DNA from: Saccharothrix sp. NRRL B-16314 | GTDB taxonomy: Bacteria > Actinomycetota > Actinomycetes > Mycobacteriales > Pseudonocardiaceae | Reading direction: 5' to 3' | DNA length: 64,000 bases | Assembly: GCF_000716595.1 (NCBI RefSeq) | Contig: NZ_JNXC01000013.1 | Location: 62,001 to 126,000 of the forward strand | Part shown: in pieces, positions 34,188-43,161 of the stretch | Numbering within the stretch: the stretch's first letter is position 1 | How the letters are laid out: every line of letters starts with the position of its first letter | Program-made: the position numbers and the translations under genes | Notes under the pieces: generated by a model | Told to the model about the DNA's origin: nothing | Database searches by the model: none | The model's input: only the letters and a program-made list of their open reading frames with translations

Positions 34188-34361
34188 ATGGTGGTCGGCG
34201 TGTCCAGACATCGCACCCCGCGCAGGCGGTTGTTCCAGCGCCGCCGCGACGACCTGATCGAGCGCAGCTTCCGGCCGTGCCCCGCCTGCTCGCACGACGT
34301 CCACGTCTTCGCCGACGTGTGCCGGCACTGCGGCGGCGAGCTGGAGCTGCGCGCCTCCTGA
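34188..34361 (+). CDS. Small zinc-ribbon protein
   Basis: A 57-aa basic protein with a C-terminal zinc ribbon: CPAC and CRHCGG, spaced by about 14 residues, giving four Cys ligands. The N-terminal half is Arg-rich (RRRLFQRRRDD). ATG 34188 is used; GTG 34200 and ATG 34170 are in the same frame. Function is unknown; RNA or protein binding is possible. It is followed closely by the convergent DUF4190 gene. Confidence 0.6.
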   Translation: MVVGVSRHRTPRRRLFQRRRDDLIERSFRPCPACSHDVHVFADVCRHCGGELELRAS

Positions 34362-34370
34362 CCGGAGAGG

Positions 34371-34664
34371 TCAGCGCGGGACCGGCAGATCACCGATCTC
34401 CCGGTACAGCCACACCGCCAGCACGACCCACAGCACGAACGCCAGCACCCAGAGCACGGTGAACACCACGCCGACGACCAGACCGGCGGTCGCCAGGCCC
34501 CAGCCGTCCTCGCCGGTCTGCCGGATCTGCTTGCGCGCCACGACGCCGAGCACGATCCCCACCGGTGCGCACAGGACCGCGGTGATCAGCGCGGCGATCG
34601 CCAGGCTGTTGGTGCGCCTCGGCGGCGGGTAGTAGCCGGGCTGCTGGTAGTACGGCTGCGACAT
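34371..34664 (-). CDS. DUF4190 small membrane protein
   Basis: A 97-aa protein with a Tyr/Pro/Gln-rich N-terminus (residues 1-15) and two membrane helices (about 20-41 and 58-85). AIAALITAVLCAPVGIVLGVVA and the GWGLATAGLVVG stretch match DUF4190. Such proteins are common and unassigned in actinobacteria. It is a single gene between the convergent zinc-ribbon gene and the divergent acyl-CoA dehydrogenase gene. Confidence 0.8.
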   Translation of the reverse strand: MSQPYYQQPGYYPPPRRTNSLAIAALITAVLCAPVGIVLGVVARKQIRQTGEDGWGLATAGLVVGVVFTVLWVLAFVLWVVLAVWLYREIGDLPVPR

Positions 34665-34808
34665 CTCGGTCCCCCTGGCGGTCGATGCGGGCGCACAGGC
34701 TAACCCGCTGTTTCGGTTCAGCGGGTGGCGATGAGCACCTTCGTGACGCGAACGCGCGTTAACCGGTCCATACTCGCCGGTAACCCGAGAGCTACGAAGG
34801 GAAACGCG

Positions 34809-36005
34809 ATGGCGCGCCTGGCCCGGACCGCAGGACTGACCGACGTCCAGGAGGAGATCCTGTCGACGGTTCGCACCTTCGTGGACAAGGAGATCATCCC
34901 GCACGCCCAGGCGCTCGAGCACGGCGACACCTACCCGACCGACATCGTCGAGGGCATGAAGGAGATGGGCCTGTTCGGGCTCACCATCCCCGAGGAGTTC
35001 GGCGGGCTCGGCGAGTCCCTGCTGACCTACGCCCTGGTGGTCGAGCAGATCGCGCGCGGCTGGATGTCGGTGTCCGGGGTGATCAACACCCACTTCATCG
35101 TGGCGCACATGCTCAAGCAGCACGGCACGCCCGACCAGCAGCGGACGTACCTGCCGCGGATGGCGACCGGCGAGGTGCGCGGCTCGTTCTCCATGTCCGA
35201 GCCGGAGTTGGGCTCCGACGTGGCCGCGATCCGGACGCGCGCGACGCGCGACGGCGACGACTTCATCGTCAACGGCCAGAAGATGTGGCTGACCAACGGC
35301 GGCACGTCCAACCTCACCGCCGTCCTGGTGAAGACCGACGAGGGCGCGGAGAAGGCGCACCGGAACCTGACCGCGTTGCTGGTGGAGAAGCCCGAGGGCT
35401 ACGGCGAGGTCGCACCCGGCCTCACCATCCCCGGCAAGATCGACAAGATGGGCTACAAGGGCGTCGACACCACGGAGATGGTGTTCGACGGCTTCCGCAT
35501 CCCCGCCGAGCAGGTGCTGGGCGGCACTACCGGGAACGGCTTCCGGCACATGATGGACGGTGTCGAGGTCGGCCGGGTGAACGTGGCGGCGCGGGCGTGC
35601 GGCATCGCGTTGCGGTCGTTCGAGCTGGCCATCGAGTACGCCCAGCAGCGCAAGACGTTCGGCAAGCCGATCGTCGAGCACCAGGCCATCGCGTTCAAGC
35701 TGGCCGAGATGGCGACCAAGGTCGAGGCCGCCCACCTGATGATGGTCAACGCGGCACGGCTGAAGGACTCCGGCGCGCGCAACGACGTCGAGGCGGGCAT
35801 GGCGAAGCTCATCGCGTCCGAGTACTGCGCCGAGGTGACGCAGGAGGCGTTCCGCATCCACGGCGGCTACGGGTACTCGAAGGAGTACGAGATCGAGCGC
35901 CTGATGCGCGAGGCGCCGTTCCTGCTCATCGGCGAGGGCACCAGCGAGATCCAGAAGACCATCATCAGCCGGGGTCTCCTGCGCGACTACCAGTCCCGGG
36001 GCTGA
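34809..36005 (+). CDS. Acyl-CoA dehydrogenase
   Basis: A 398-aa FAD-dependent acyl-CoA dehydrogenase. FSMSEPELGSDVAAI is the FAD/substrate loop, KMWLTNGG follows, and the C-terminal IHGGYGYSKEYEIERLMREA region with GEGTSEIQ is complete. The likely catalytic Glu lies in the last third (GEGTSEIQ region); exact specificity is not readable. AAGGG precedes ATG 34809. The promoter area has a palindrome AACGCGCGTT (34751-34760) and a CCGG-symmetric element. Close to a CitE-like lyase, so it may share a branched-acyl-CoA pathway. Confidence 0.93.
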   Translation: MARLARTAGLTDVQEEILSTVRTFVDKEIIPHAQALEHGDTYPTDIVEGMKEMGLFGLTIPEEFGGLGESLLTYALVVEQIARGWMSVSGVINTHFIVAHMLKQHGTPDQQRTYLPRMATGEVRGSFSMSEPELGSDVAAIRTRATRDGDDFIVNGQKMWLTNGGTSNLTAVLVKTDEGAEKAHRNLTALLVEKPEGYGEVAPGLTIPGKIDKMGYKGVDTTEMVFDGFRIPAEQVLGGTTGNGFRHMMDGVEVGRVNVAARACGIALRSFELAIEYAQQRKTFGKPIVEHQAIAFKLAEMATKVEAAHLMMVNAARLKDSGARNDVEAGMAKLIASEYCAEVTQEAFRIHGGYGYSKEYEIERLMREAPFLLIGEGTSEIQKTIISRGLLRDYQSRG

Positions 36006-36043
36006 CCCACCCGCGAAACCGGAGCACGTCGCGGGTCGCCGGA

Positions 36044-36179
36044 ACTGCCCGGTGGCTCGCGACCGCCGGGCCACCGGACTGCCCGGTGGCTCGCGACCGC
36101 CGGGTCGCCGAACTGCCTGGTGGCTCGCGACCACCGGGTCGCCGGACTGCCCGGTGGCCCTCGACCGCCGGGTCGCCGC
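36044..36179. repeat. 34-bp tandem repeat array after the acyl-CoA dehydrogenase gene
   Basis: Four units at a strict 34-bp period (ACTGCC.. at 36044, 36078, 36112, 36146). Each contains CGGTGGCTCGCGACCGCCGG or a near copy, which is itself palindromic and can fold. The whole gap 36006-36328 has no gene; it also holds the promoter of the stress-protein gene. Confidence 0.8.
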
Positions 36180-36239
36180 CTGCCGTGACGCGACGGCGTA
36201 GCGTTGCGGCGTGGTGCTGCGACAAGCGCCCACATCACG

Positions 36240-36271
36240 TTCGCGTCAGTTTCCCGCGAACCCGTTTCGCG
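36240..36271. promoter_or_regulatory. Alternating TTCGCG/CGCGAA half-sites
   Basis: TTCGCG (36240-36245), CGCGAA (36255-36260), TTCGCG (36266-36271) alternate with 9- and 5-bp spacers, 60-90 bp before the stress-protein start. They look like an operator with three half-sites. Confidence 0.4.
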
Positions 36272-36328
36272 CTGGTCGCCCGCTGTTGGCAGGATGGGGT
36301 GGATCAGCACCGCGAAGAGGTGGTCACC

Positions 36329-36856
36329 GTGACGAGTTCCTTCTCCGGCCAGAACCGACCCGGGGTGCCGCCCCGCCTGCCCACCCCGCCCACCGGCTGG
36401 CCCATCGGCTCGTACAGCACCTACGAGGAAGCGCAGCGCGCGGTCGACTTCCTGGCCGACGGCGACTTCCCCGTCCAGGAGGTCACGATCGTCGGCGTCG
36501 ACCTCATGCTCGTCGAACGCGTCACCGGCAAGCTCACCTGGGGCCGCGTGCTCGGCACCGGCGCGGCGTCCGGCGCGTGGTTCGGCCTGTTCGTCGGCGT
36601 CCTGCTCAGCCTGTTCAACACGAGCCCCGACGCGAGCCTCGGGCCGATCGTCGCGGGCCTCGTCGTCGGCATCGCCTTCGGCCTCATCTTCGCCGCCGTC
36701 GGCTACGGCTCGGCGCGCGGCAAGAGGGACTTCCAGAGCGCCAGCCAGCTCGTCGCCGGCCGGTACGACGTGCTGTGCCAGCCCCGCTCGGCCGAGCGTG
36801 GCCGTGACCTGCTCGCCCAGCTCGCCCTGCGACCCTCGGACGCCAAGAAAGACTGA
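36329..36856 (+). CDS. General stress protein-like membrane protein
   Basis: A 175-aa protein whose N-terminal part matches the general stress protein 17M/YflT-like domain: GSYSTYEEAQRAVDFLAD, with VTIVGVDLMLVERVTG following. Two Gly/Ala-rich membrane helices cover about 85-106 and 113-138. AGAGGTGG precedes GTG 36329. It directly precedes the sugar ABC operon, as a 175-aa membrane protein gene (Rv1234) precedes lpqY in M. tuberculosis. Function unknown. Confidence 0.8.
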   Translation: MTSSFSGQNRPGVPPRLPTPPTGWPIGSYSTYEEAQRAVDFLADGDFPVQEVTIVGVDLMLVERVTGKLTWGRVLGTGAASGAWFGLFVGVLLSLFNTSPDASLGPIVAGLVVGIAFGLIFAAVGYGSARGKRDFQSASQLVAGRYDVLCQPRSAERGRDLLAQLALRPSDAKKD

Positions 36857-36937
36857 CGTTTGAACTTCGACACCATCGGGTAAGGCCCTTCCGGGCTCCG
36901 GTGGTTGCGGCACCTGATCACCGGGCCTACGTTCGTT

Positions 36938-36967
36938 CCACCGGATGGCCTAACGGCCGACCGGTGG
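36938..36967. terminator. Hairpin between stress-protein gene and lpqY
   Basis: CCACCGG (36938-36944) pairs with CCGGTGG (36961-36967), and inside it GGCC (36947-36950) pairs with GGCC (36955-36958) around TAAC. It is 81 bp past the stress-protein stop and 63 bp before lpqY, so it may be a terminator or a leader element. Confidence 0.5.
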
Positions 36968-37030
36968 GGCACGACGAGGTGCCGGGCGCTGCGGTCTGGC
37001 TCCTCCGTTGTCGGGAAGGAGGCAGGACCG

Positions 37031-38278
37031 ATGAGGGGCAAGGGTCATCGGTTGGCCGCCGCAGGGGGCGCCGCGCTGATCGCGACGTCCGTGCTGGCGG
37101 GCTGTGGTTCGGGTGACGGCGGGATCACCATCAACGTCTACAAGTACCCGCAGGAGAACTTCCAGACCATCGTCGACAACTGCAACGCGTCCGCCGACGG
37201 CTACCGGATCGTCTACCACAAGCTGCCGCGCGAGGCGGACGGCCAGCGCGAGCAGATGGTCCGCCGGCTCGCCGCCGAGGACACCGGCATGGACGTGCTG
37301 GGGCTCGACGTCACGTGGACCGCGGAGCTGGCCAAGGCCGGCTGGATCAGGGAGTTCACCGGCGCGGCCAAGTCCGAGGTCGAGGAAGGCACCCTCGAGA
37401 CGCCGCTGGAGACCGCCCGCTACGAGGGCAAGCTGTACGGCGCTCCGGACAACACGAACGTCCAGCTCCTCTGGTACCGCGGCGACCTCGTCCCCACACC
37501 GCCGAAGACGTGGGACGAGATGATCGAGATGGCCTCGCGGCTCAAGGAACAGGGCAAGCCTGGCCTGGTCGAGGCGACCGGCAAGCAGTACGAGGGCCTG
37601 GTCGTGCTCTACAACACCCTGGTCAACACCGCGGGCGGCCGGATCCTCGACGAGACCGGCACCAAGGCCGTGGTGGACGACGGCGCGGTCAAGGCCCTGG
37701 AGGTGCTGAAGAAGTTCGCCACGTCGGACGTGGTCGACCCGTCGTTCTCCAACGCCGCCGAGGACGACGCGCGGCTGGCCATGGAGAGCGGCGAGGCGGC
37801 CTTCATGTTGAACTGGCCGTACGTCTACGCCGCCGCGCAGAAGGTCCCCGAACTCGCGCCGAACCTCAAGTGGGCGCCCTACCCGTCGATCGACGGCAGC
37901 GAGTCCAAGGTCACCGTCGGCGGCATCAACTTCGCCGTCAGCGCGTTCAGCGAGCACCCGGACCAGTCGTTCGACGCGGTGATGTGCCTGCGCGGCGCGG
38001 AGAGCCAGAAGCTCGCCGCCATCAAGGACGGCGTGCCGCCGACCATCGAAGCGGTCTACGACGACCCGGAGATGGCCGAGCCGTACCCGATGAAGGAAGC
38101 GATCCTGGAGACGCTGCGCAGCGCGAGCGCCCGCCCGAGCACCCCCGCGTACCAGAACGTCTCGACGGTGATCTCGACGATCCTGTCGCCGCCCGCGGAC
38201 ATCGACCCGCAACGCACGGCGGATCGGCTGCGCACCGAACTGCAGGACGCGCTCGACTCGAAGGGGGTCCTGCCGTGA
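37031..38278 (+). CDS. lpqY: Sugar ABC transporter substrate-binding lipoprotein (LpqY-like)
   Basis: A 415-aa extracellular solute-binding protein (family 1). Signal peptide and lipobox LAGC place lipid-modified Cys near residue 23. GNPxTW-type sugar-binding core: [29 protein letters not shown] and AFMLNWPYV. It heads a four-gene operon in the order of M. tuberculosis lpqY-sugA-sugB-sugC, which imports trehalose. AAGGAGG precedes ATG 37031. Trehalose specificity is inferred from order and similarity. Confidence 0.88.
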   Translation: MRGKGHRLAAAGGAALIATSVLAGCGSGDGGITINVYKYPQENFQTIVDNCNASADGYRIVYHKLPREADGQREQMVRRLAAEDTGMDVLGLDVTWTAELAKAGWIREFTGAAKSEVEEGTLETPLETARYEGKLYGAPDNTNVQLLWYRGDLVPTPPKTWDEMIEMASRLKEQGKPGLVEATGKQYEGLVVLYNTLVNTAGGRILDETGTKAVVDDGAVKALEVLKKFATSDVVDPSFSNAAEDDARLAMESGEAAFMLNWPYVYAAAQKVPELAPNLKWAPYPSIDGSESKVTVGGINFAVSAFSEHPDQSFDAVMCLRGAESQKLAAIKDGVPPTIEAVYDDPEMAEPYPMKEAILETLRSASARPSTPAYQNVSTVISTILSPPADIDPQRTADRLRTELQDALDSKGVLP

Positions 38279-39255
38279 GCCACGCGCTGAGGCCACCGGC
38301 CGAACCCGCCGACGCCGACCCGACCGCCACCGCCGCCGACTCGAAGCTGTCGCCCAAGGCGAAAGCCGCGCTGAGCGAGGGCAAGAAGGCCGAACGCCGA
38401 CTCGGCCTGCTGCTGTGCGCGCCCGCGATCCTCATCATGGCGGCGGTCGCGGGCTGGCCGATCATCTACTCCGTCTGGCTGTCGCTGCAGCGCTACGACC
38501 TGAAGTTCCCGGACCGCACCGAGTTCGTCGGCCTGGAGAACTACGTCACCGTGCTGTCCAACCCGTACTGGTGGAACGCCATGTGGGTGACGGTGCTGAT
38601 CACGGTGGTGTCCGTCGCGGTCGAACTGGTGCTGGGCATGGCGCTGGCCCTGATCATGCACCGCACGCTGGTCGGCCGGGGCATCGTGCGCACGTCCACG
38701 CTGATCCCGTACGGCATCGTCACGGTCGTCGCCGCGTTCTCGTGGCGCTATGCGTGGACGCCCGGCACCGGCTACCTGGCCGAGACGGTCGCGGGCGGCG
38801 ACCCGGTGCTGACCGAGAAGATCCCGTCGATCATGGTGGTGACGCTCGCCGAGATCTGGAAGACCACGCCGTTCATGGCGCTGCTGCTGATGGCGGGCCT
38901 GGCGCTGGTGCCGGACGACCTGCTCAAGGCCGCCGCGATGGACGGCGCCACGGCGTGGCAGCGGTTCACCAAGGTCATGGTGCCGGTGATGAAGCCCGCG
39001 ATCCTGGTGGCGCTGCTGTTCCGCACGCTCGACGCGTTCCGCATCTTCGACAACCTGTTCGTGCTCACCGCGGGCTCGCAGGGCACGTCGTCGGTGTCGA
39101 TGCTGACCTACAACAACCTGATCAAAGGCCTGAACCTCGGCATCGGCTCCACCATGTCGGTGCTGATCTTCATCGCGGTGGCGATCATCGCGTTCGTGTT
39201 CGTGAAGCTGTTCGGCACCGCCGCTCCCGGCGGCGACGGCGGGGGGAGGCGCTGA
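38275..39255 (+). CDS. sugA: Sugar ABC permease SugA
   Basis: A 326-aa MalF-type inner-membrane permease. A ~40-residue polar N-terminus precedes six predicted helices. The EAA loop [19 protein letters not shown] near residue 225 contacts the ATPase. GTG 38275 overlaps the lpqY stop (GTGA). It pairs with SugB to form the channel. Subunits are in fixed order with no gap, so stoichiometry is likely set by translational coupling. Confidence 0.9.
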   Translation: MSHALRPPAEPADADPTATAADSKLSPKAKAALSEGKKAERRLGLLLCAPAILIMAAVAGWPIIYSVWLSLQRYDLKFPDRTEFVGLENYVTVLSNPYWWNAMWVTVLITVVSVAVELVLGMALALIMHRTLVGRGIVRTSTLIPYGIVTVVAAFSWRYAWTPGTGYLAETVAGGDPVLTEKIPSIMVVTLAEIWKTTPFMALLLMAGLALVPDDLLKAAAMDGATAWQRFTKVMVPVMKPAILVALLFRTLDAFRIFDNLFVLTAGSQGTSSVSMLTYNNLIKGLNLGIGSTMSVLIFIAVAIIAFVFVKLFGTAAPGGDGGGRR

Positions 39256-40100
39256 TGGCCGGCATCGGCGGAGCCGTGACCACGGGCCGCAAGGCGCGCT
39301 GGACCGTGCTCAACGTCCTGGTCGTGGTGTACGCGCTGTTCCCCGTGCTGTGGATCGTGTCGCTGTCGTTCAAGACCAAGGAAACCCTGGGCGACGGCAA
39401 CTTCATCCCGCGCGAGTGGACGTTCGACAACTACAAGACGATCTTCTCCACCACGGAGTTCGTCCGCGCGCTGGTGAACTCGATCGGCATCGCGCTGATC
39501 GCCACCGCCGTCGCGGTCGTGTTCGGCACGATGGCCGCCTACGCGATCGCCCGGCTCGACTTCCCCGGCAAGCGCCTGCTCATCGGGGTGTCGCTGCTGA
39601 TCGCGATGTTCCCGCAGATCTCGCTGGTCTCACCGCTGTTCGAGATCGAGCGCGGGCTCGGCCTGTTCGACACGTGGCCCGGCTTGATCCTGCCCTACAT
39701 CACGTTCGCGCTGCCGCTGGCGATCTACACGCTGTCGGCGTTCTTCCGCGAGATCCCCTGGGAGCTGGAGAAGGCGGCGAAGATGGACGGCGCGACGCCG
39801 GGTCAGGCGTTCCGCCGGGTCATCGCGCCGCTGGCCGCGCCGGGCGTGTTCACCACGGCCATCCTGGTGTTCATCTTCTGCTGGAACGACTTCCTGTTCG
39901 CGATCTCGCTGACCTCCACCGAGGCGTCCCGCACGGTGCCGGTCGCGCTGTCGTTCTTCACCGGCAGCTCGCAGTTCGAGGACCCGACCGGGTCGATCGC
40001 CGCCGCCGCGGTGGTGATCACCATCCCGATCATCCTCTTCGTGTTGTTCTTCCAGCGTCGGATCGTCGCCGGGTTGACCTCCGGCGCCGTCAAGGGGTGA
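39255..40100 (+). CDS. sugB: Sugar ABC permease SugB
   Basis: A 281-aa MalG-type permease with six helices. [22 protein letters not shown] near residue 185 is the EAA loop. [14 protein letters not shown] and [17 protein letters not shown] at the C-terminus are typical of trehalose/maltose-type MalG proteins. ATG 39255 overlaps the sugA stop by one base (TGATG). Confidence 0.92.
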   Translation: MAGIGGAVTTGRKARWTVLNVLVVVYALFPVLWIVSLSFKTKETLGDGNFIPREWTFDNYKTIFSTTEFVRALVNSIGIALIATAVAVVFGTMAAYAIARLDFPGKRLLIGVSLLIAMFPQISLVSPLFEIERGLGLFDTWPGLILPYITFALPLAIYTLSAFFREIPWELEKAAKMDGATPGQAFRRVIAPLAAPGVFTTAILVFIFCWNDFLFAISLTSTEASRTVPVALSFFTGSSQFEDPTGSIAAAAVVITIPIILFVLFFQRRIVAGLTSGAVKG

Positions 40101-40104
40101 AGCA

Positions 40105-41286
40105 ATGGCCGAGATCGTTCTGGACAACGTGACCAAGCAGTACCCCGACGGCGCGGTGGCCGTGCGGGACGTGGACATCGAGATCGCCGACGGCGAGTTC
40201 ATCATCCTGGTCGGCCCGTCCGGCTGCGGGAAGTCCACCACCCTGAACATGATCGCGGGCCTGGAGGACATCACGGCCGGCGAGCTGCGGATCGGCGGCG
40301 AGCGGGTCAACGAGCGCGCGCCCAAGGACCGCGACATCGCGATGGTGTTCCAGTCCTACGCGCTGTACCCGCACATGACGGTGAAGGAGAACATGGCCTT
40401 CCCGCTGCGGTTGGCCAAAGTGGACGACACGACCGTGGAGAAGAAGGTCCGGGACGCGGCGGAGATCCTGGACCTGACCCAGCACCTGGACCGCAAACCG
40501 TCCAACCTGTCCGGTGGGCAGCGGCAGCGGGTGGCGATGGGGCGGGCGATCGTGCGCAGCCCCAAGGCGTTCCTGATGGACGAGCCGCTGTCCAACCTGG
40601 ACGCGAAGCTGCGCGTGCAGATGCGCACGTCGGTGTCCCGGCTCCAGAAGCAGCTCGGGACGACCACCGTGTACGTGACGCACGACCAGACCGAGGCGAT
40701 GACGCTGGGCGACCGGGTGGTGGTGATGCGGGGAGGCGCGGTGCAGCAGATCGGCGCGCCGCAGTTCCTCTACGACAACCCGGCCAACCTGTTCGTCGCC
40801 GGGTTCATCGGCTCACCCGCGATGAACTTCGTGCCCGCGTCGTTGGAGAACGGCGTGCTGCGGTCGGCGCTCGGCGACGTCCCGCTCACCGACCGGGTGC
40901 GGAGTTTGCTGGAGGGTGCCGAAGCTCCCCGTGAAGTGATCATGGGGTTGCGGCCCGAGCACTTCGAAGACGCCCGCCTGGTGGACGACACAGTTCGCTC
41001 GAACGGGGTCACCTTCACCAACCAGGTGGACGTGTTGGAGTCGATGGGCTCGGACAAGTTCGCGTACTTCAGCCTTTCCGGTGAACAGGCGACCTCGGCC
41101 GAGTTGGCCGAGTTGGCCGCCGACGCGGGCTCGGCCGACGTGCCCGGCGGTGGCGTGTCGCTGGTCGCCCGGATCTCCGCGACGTCGTCCGCCGTGGAGG
41201 GCGAACCGGCCGACATCTGGTTCGACGCGGACAAGGTGCAGCTGTTCGACCCGGGCAACGGGCGGAACCTCACATATCGGGGCTGA
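40105..41286 (+). CDS. sugC: Sugar ABC transporter ATPase SugC
   Basis: A 393-aa MalK/UgpC-type ATPase that drives the importer. Walker A GPSGCGKST (37-45), Q-loop Gln83, signature LSGGQ (135-139), Walker B FLMDE (156-160) and the H-loop VTHDQTE are intact. A C-terminal TOBE/OB regulatory region follows from about residue 240. It begins 4 bp after sugB and ends the operon at a strong terminator. Confidence 0.95.
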   Translation: MAEIVLDNVTKQYPDGAVAVRDVDIEIADGEFIILVGPSGCGKSTTLNMIAGLEDITAGELRIGGERVNERAPKDRDIAMVFQSYALYPHMTVKENMAFPLRLAKVDDTTVEKKVRDAAEILDLTQHLDRKPSNLSGGQRQRVAMGRAIVRSPKAFLMDEPLSNLDAKLRVQMRTSVSRLQKQLGTTTVYVTHDQTEAMTLGDRVVVMRGGAVQQIGAPQFLYDNPANLFVAGFIGSPAMNFVPASLENGVLRSALGDVPLTDRVRSLLEGAEAPREVIMGLRPEHFEDARLVDDTVRSNGVTFTNQVDVLESMGSDKFAYFSLSGEQATSAELAELAADAGSADVPGGGVSLVARISATSSAVEGEPADIWFDADKVQLFDPGNGRNLTYRG

Positions 41287-41295
41287 AAGGGTTGC

Positions 41296-41342
41296 CGAAG
41301 GGCCGTTCACACTCGTCGGGGACGGCCCTTCGTGCTTTCAAC
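41296..41342 (+). terminator. Terminator of the lpqY-sugABC operon
   Basis: CGAAGGGCCGT (41296-41306) and ACGGCCCTTCG (41332-41342) form a perfect 11-bp stem with a 25-nt loop, 10 bp past the sugC stop, followed by TGCTTTC. Confidence 0.8.
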
Positions 41343-41543
41343 GGGGGTTTCGGGGCGTTGCCGACCAGTCGAGCGCATCGGCTCGGACGAACTCCATAGG
41401 CCATTCAGCGCAGCAAACGCACACCTCGCCGCAATTGTCCCGCCGATGTCGTCGGCGATCCCCACGCTGGGCGGAGGCGGGAACGACTCCGGCCGTAACG
41501 AGCCGGGGCAGGGGAATCCGCCGAGCACAGAGAAGAGCGCGAG

Positions 41544-42431
41544 ATGGGGATTCTTGACGGCAAAGCAGTCGTGATCACCGGGGCGGGGCGAGGTCTCGGT
41601 GAGGCCTACGCGATGCACGCCGCGCAGGCGGGAGCGGCGGTCGTGGTCAACGACATCGACGCTGACCTGGCCGAACAGGTCGCCGAGCACATCCGGACGT
41701 ACGGCGGACGCGCGGTGGCGAGCACGCACACGGTGGCCGATCCGAGCGAGGCCGAGAAGATCGTGGGAATGTGCCTGTCGGAGTTCGGCCGGGTCGACGG
41801 CCTGGTCAACAACGCCGGGCTGAACTACGAGACCCTGCCCTGGGAGGACGAACCGGAATCGATCCGACGGGTCGTCGAGGTCAACCTCCTGGGCGTCATG
41901 TACACCGGAATGGCGGCGATGCGCGCGATGCGCGAGCAGGGTTCCGGTTCGATCGTGAACATTTCGTCCGGGGCGTTTCTCGGCCAGCGCAAACTCGCCA
42001 CGTACGCGGCGACGAAGGGCGCGGTGACGTCGCTCAGCTCGTCGTGGGCGCTCGACCTGGAAGGGGAGAACATCCGGGTGAACGCGGTCTGCCCGGTCGC
42101 GCACACCCGGATGGTGTGGAAGTCGGAGCGCTCGCTGCGGGCCATCCCCGCCGACCGCACCCCCGGCAAGGTCGCGCCGCTGGTGCTGTTCCTGCTCAGC
42201 GACGCGGCGGACGGCATCACGGGCCAGATCGTCCGGTGCAACGGGCGGCAGCTGCACCTGGTCGGCCACCCGTACTTCAAGCAGCCGATCCTGGAGAGCG
42301 ACACGTGGGACACCGCATCGGTGAAGCGCGCGTTCGACGGCGTCCTCCAGGCCCACCTCGAACCGTTCGGCCTGGAGAAGCGCATGCCGCCGCGCCTGCG
42401 TGAACTGGTGGAACCCGGCCAGACGGCCTGA
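41544..42431 (+). CDS. Short-chain dehydrogenase/reductase
   Basis: A 295-aa SDR. The cofactor motif TGAGRGLG is at residues 12-19, NNAG mid-protein, and catalytic Ser/YAATK is intact (Ser near 141, Tyr-x-x-x-Lys near 155-159). The C-terminal extension past residue 250 is unusually long, which occurs in SDRs of steroid/fatty-acid beta-oxidation (MFE-2-like). ATG 41544 with AGCGCGAG nearby. Transcribed alone after a 200-bp leader with no clear motif. Substrate unknown. Confidence 0.88.
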   Translation: MGILDGKAVVITGAGRGLGEAYAMHAAQAGAAVVVNDIDADLAEQVAEHIRTYGGRAVASTHTVADPSEAEKIVGMCLSEFGRVDGLVNNAGLNYETLPWEDEPESIRRVVEVNLLGVMYTGMAAMRAMREQGSGSIVNISSGAFLGQRKLATYAATKGAVTSLSSSWALDLEGENIRVNAVCPVAHTRMVWKSERSLRAIPADRTPGKVAPLVLFLLSDAADGITGQIVRCNGRQLHLVGHPYFKQPILESDTWDTASVKRAFDGVLQAHLEPFGLEKRMPPRLRELVEPGQTA

Positions 42432-42438
42432 CCCCGGT

Positions 42439-42469
42439 GGGGGAGTGCCGCCCGCCCCGGCACTTCCCC
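42439..42469. terminator. Bidirectional terminator between SDR and acetyltransferase genes
   Basis: GGGGGAGTGCCG (42439-42450) pairs with CGGCACTTCCCC (42458-42469), 12 bp with one G-U, loop of 7 nt. The 3' arm reaches the stop codon of the convergent gene. Confidence 0.75.
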
Positions 42470-43026
42470 TACAGCTCCCGGATGACGCGGCACGGGTTGC
42501 CGGCGGCCAGGACGCGCGGGGGGAGGTCCCGGGTCACCACGCTGCCGGCGCCGACGACGGTGTTCTCGCCGATGGTCACGCCGGCGCAGACGATGACGCC
42601 GCCGGCCAGCCACACGTTGTCGCCGATGGTGATCGGCGCGGCGGTCTCCCAGCGCTGCCGGCGCCGCTCGTGGTCCTCGATCGGGTGAAGTGCGGTGAGC
42701 AGTTGAGCCCTCGGGCCGATGGAGACGTCGTTCCCGATGGTGATGGGGGCGCAGTCCATCAGGATCGCGTCGTAGTTCAGGAAGCTGTTCGACCCCATGG
42801 TGATCAGGTGCCCGTAGTCGCAGACGAACCGGGGCATGGCCCAGGAGCCCTCGCCGATCCCGCCCAGCAGTTCCCGCAGGACCTCCGCGCGGACGTCGTC
42901 CTCGTCGGCGGTCGCGGCGTTGAAGCGGTCCAGCAGGCGGCGGCAGTGGAGGCGTTCGGCCACCAGCTCGGGGTCGTCGTCCCGGTAGGGAAGCCCGGCG
43001 AGCATGCGCTGCTTGTGATCACCCAC
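42469..43026 (-). CDS. Maltose/galactoside O-acetyltransferase-type enzyme
   Basis: A 185-aa hexapeptide-repeat acetyltransferase of the maltose/galactoside O-acetyltransferase (Maa/LacA) family. The N-terminal maltose-acetyltransferase domain (RMLAGLPYRDDDPELVAER) is followed by left-handed beta-helix repeats from about residue 70 (ITIGDNVWLAGGVIVCAGVTIG). The catalytic His lies in LLTALHPI. It acetylates sugars with acetyl-CoA; its acceptor is unknown. GTG 43026 fits the family start. Confidence 0.9.
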   Translation of the reverse strand: MGDHKQRMLAGLPYRDDDPELVAERLHCRRLLDRFNAATADEDDVRAEVLRELLGGIGEGSWAMPRFVCDYGHLITMGSNSFLNYDAILMDCAPITIGNDVSIGPRAQLLTALHPIEDHERRRQRWETAAPITIGDNVWLAGGVIVCAGVTIGENTVVGAGSVVTRDLPPRVLAAGNPCRVIREL

Positions 43027-43161
43027 GTGTCCCGAGGGTAGCCGGAACGCCTGCTCCGGCGGAGTTTCACCTGATTGCCCGGACCTCGAAGGGCAAAACG
43101 GAGCTGATCACTCCTTCGGGTGATCGCCGGATCGTCGGACCCGCCTGTCACGATGCTGGAC

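Noticed and set aside
36044..36179. CRISPR-like repeats
   Set aside because: No spacers; simple tandem array.
36211..36807. Plus-strand frame upstream of and through the stress-protein gene
   Set aside because: TAGCGT plus GTG resembles a leaderless start, but the product is Arg/His-rich and overlaps the better-supported gene in another frame.
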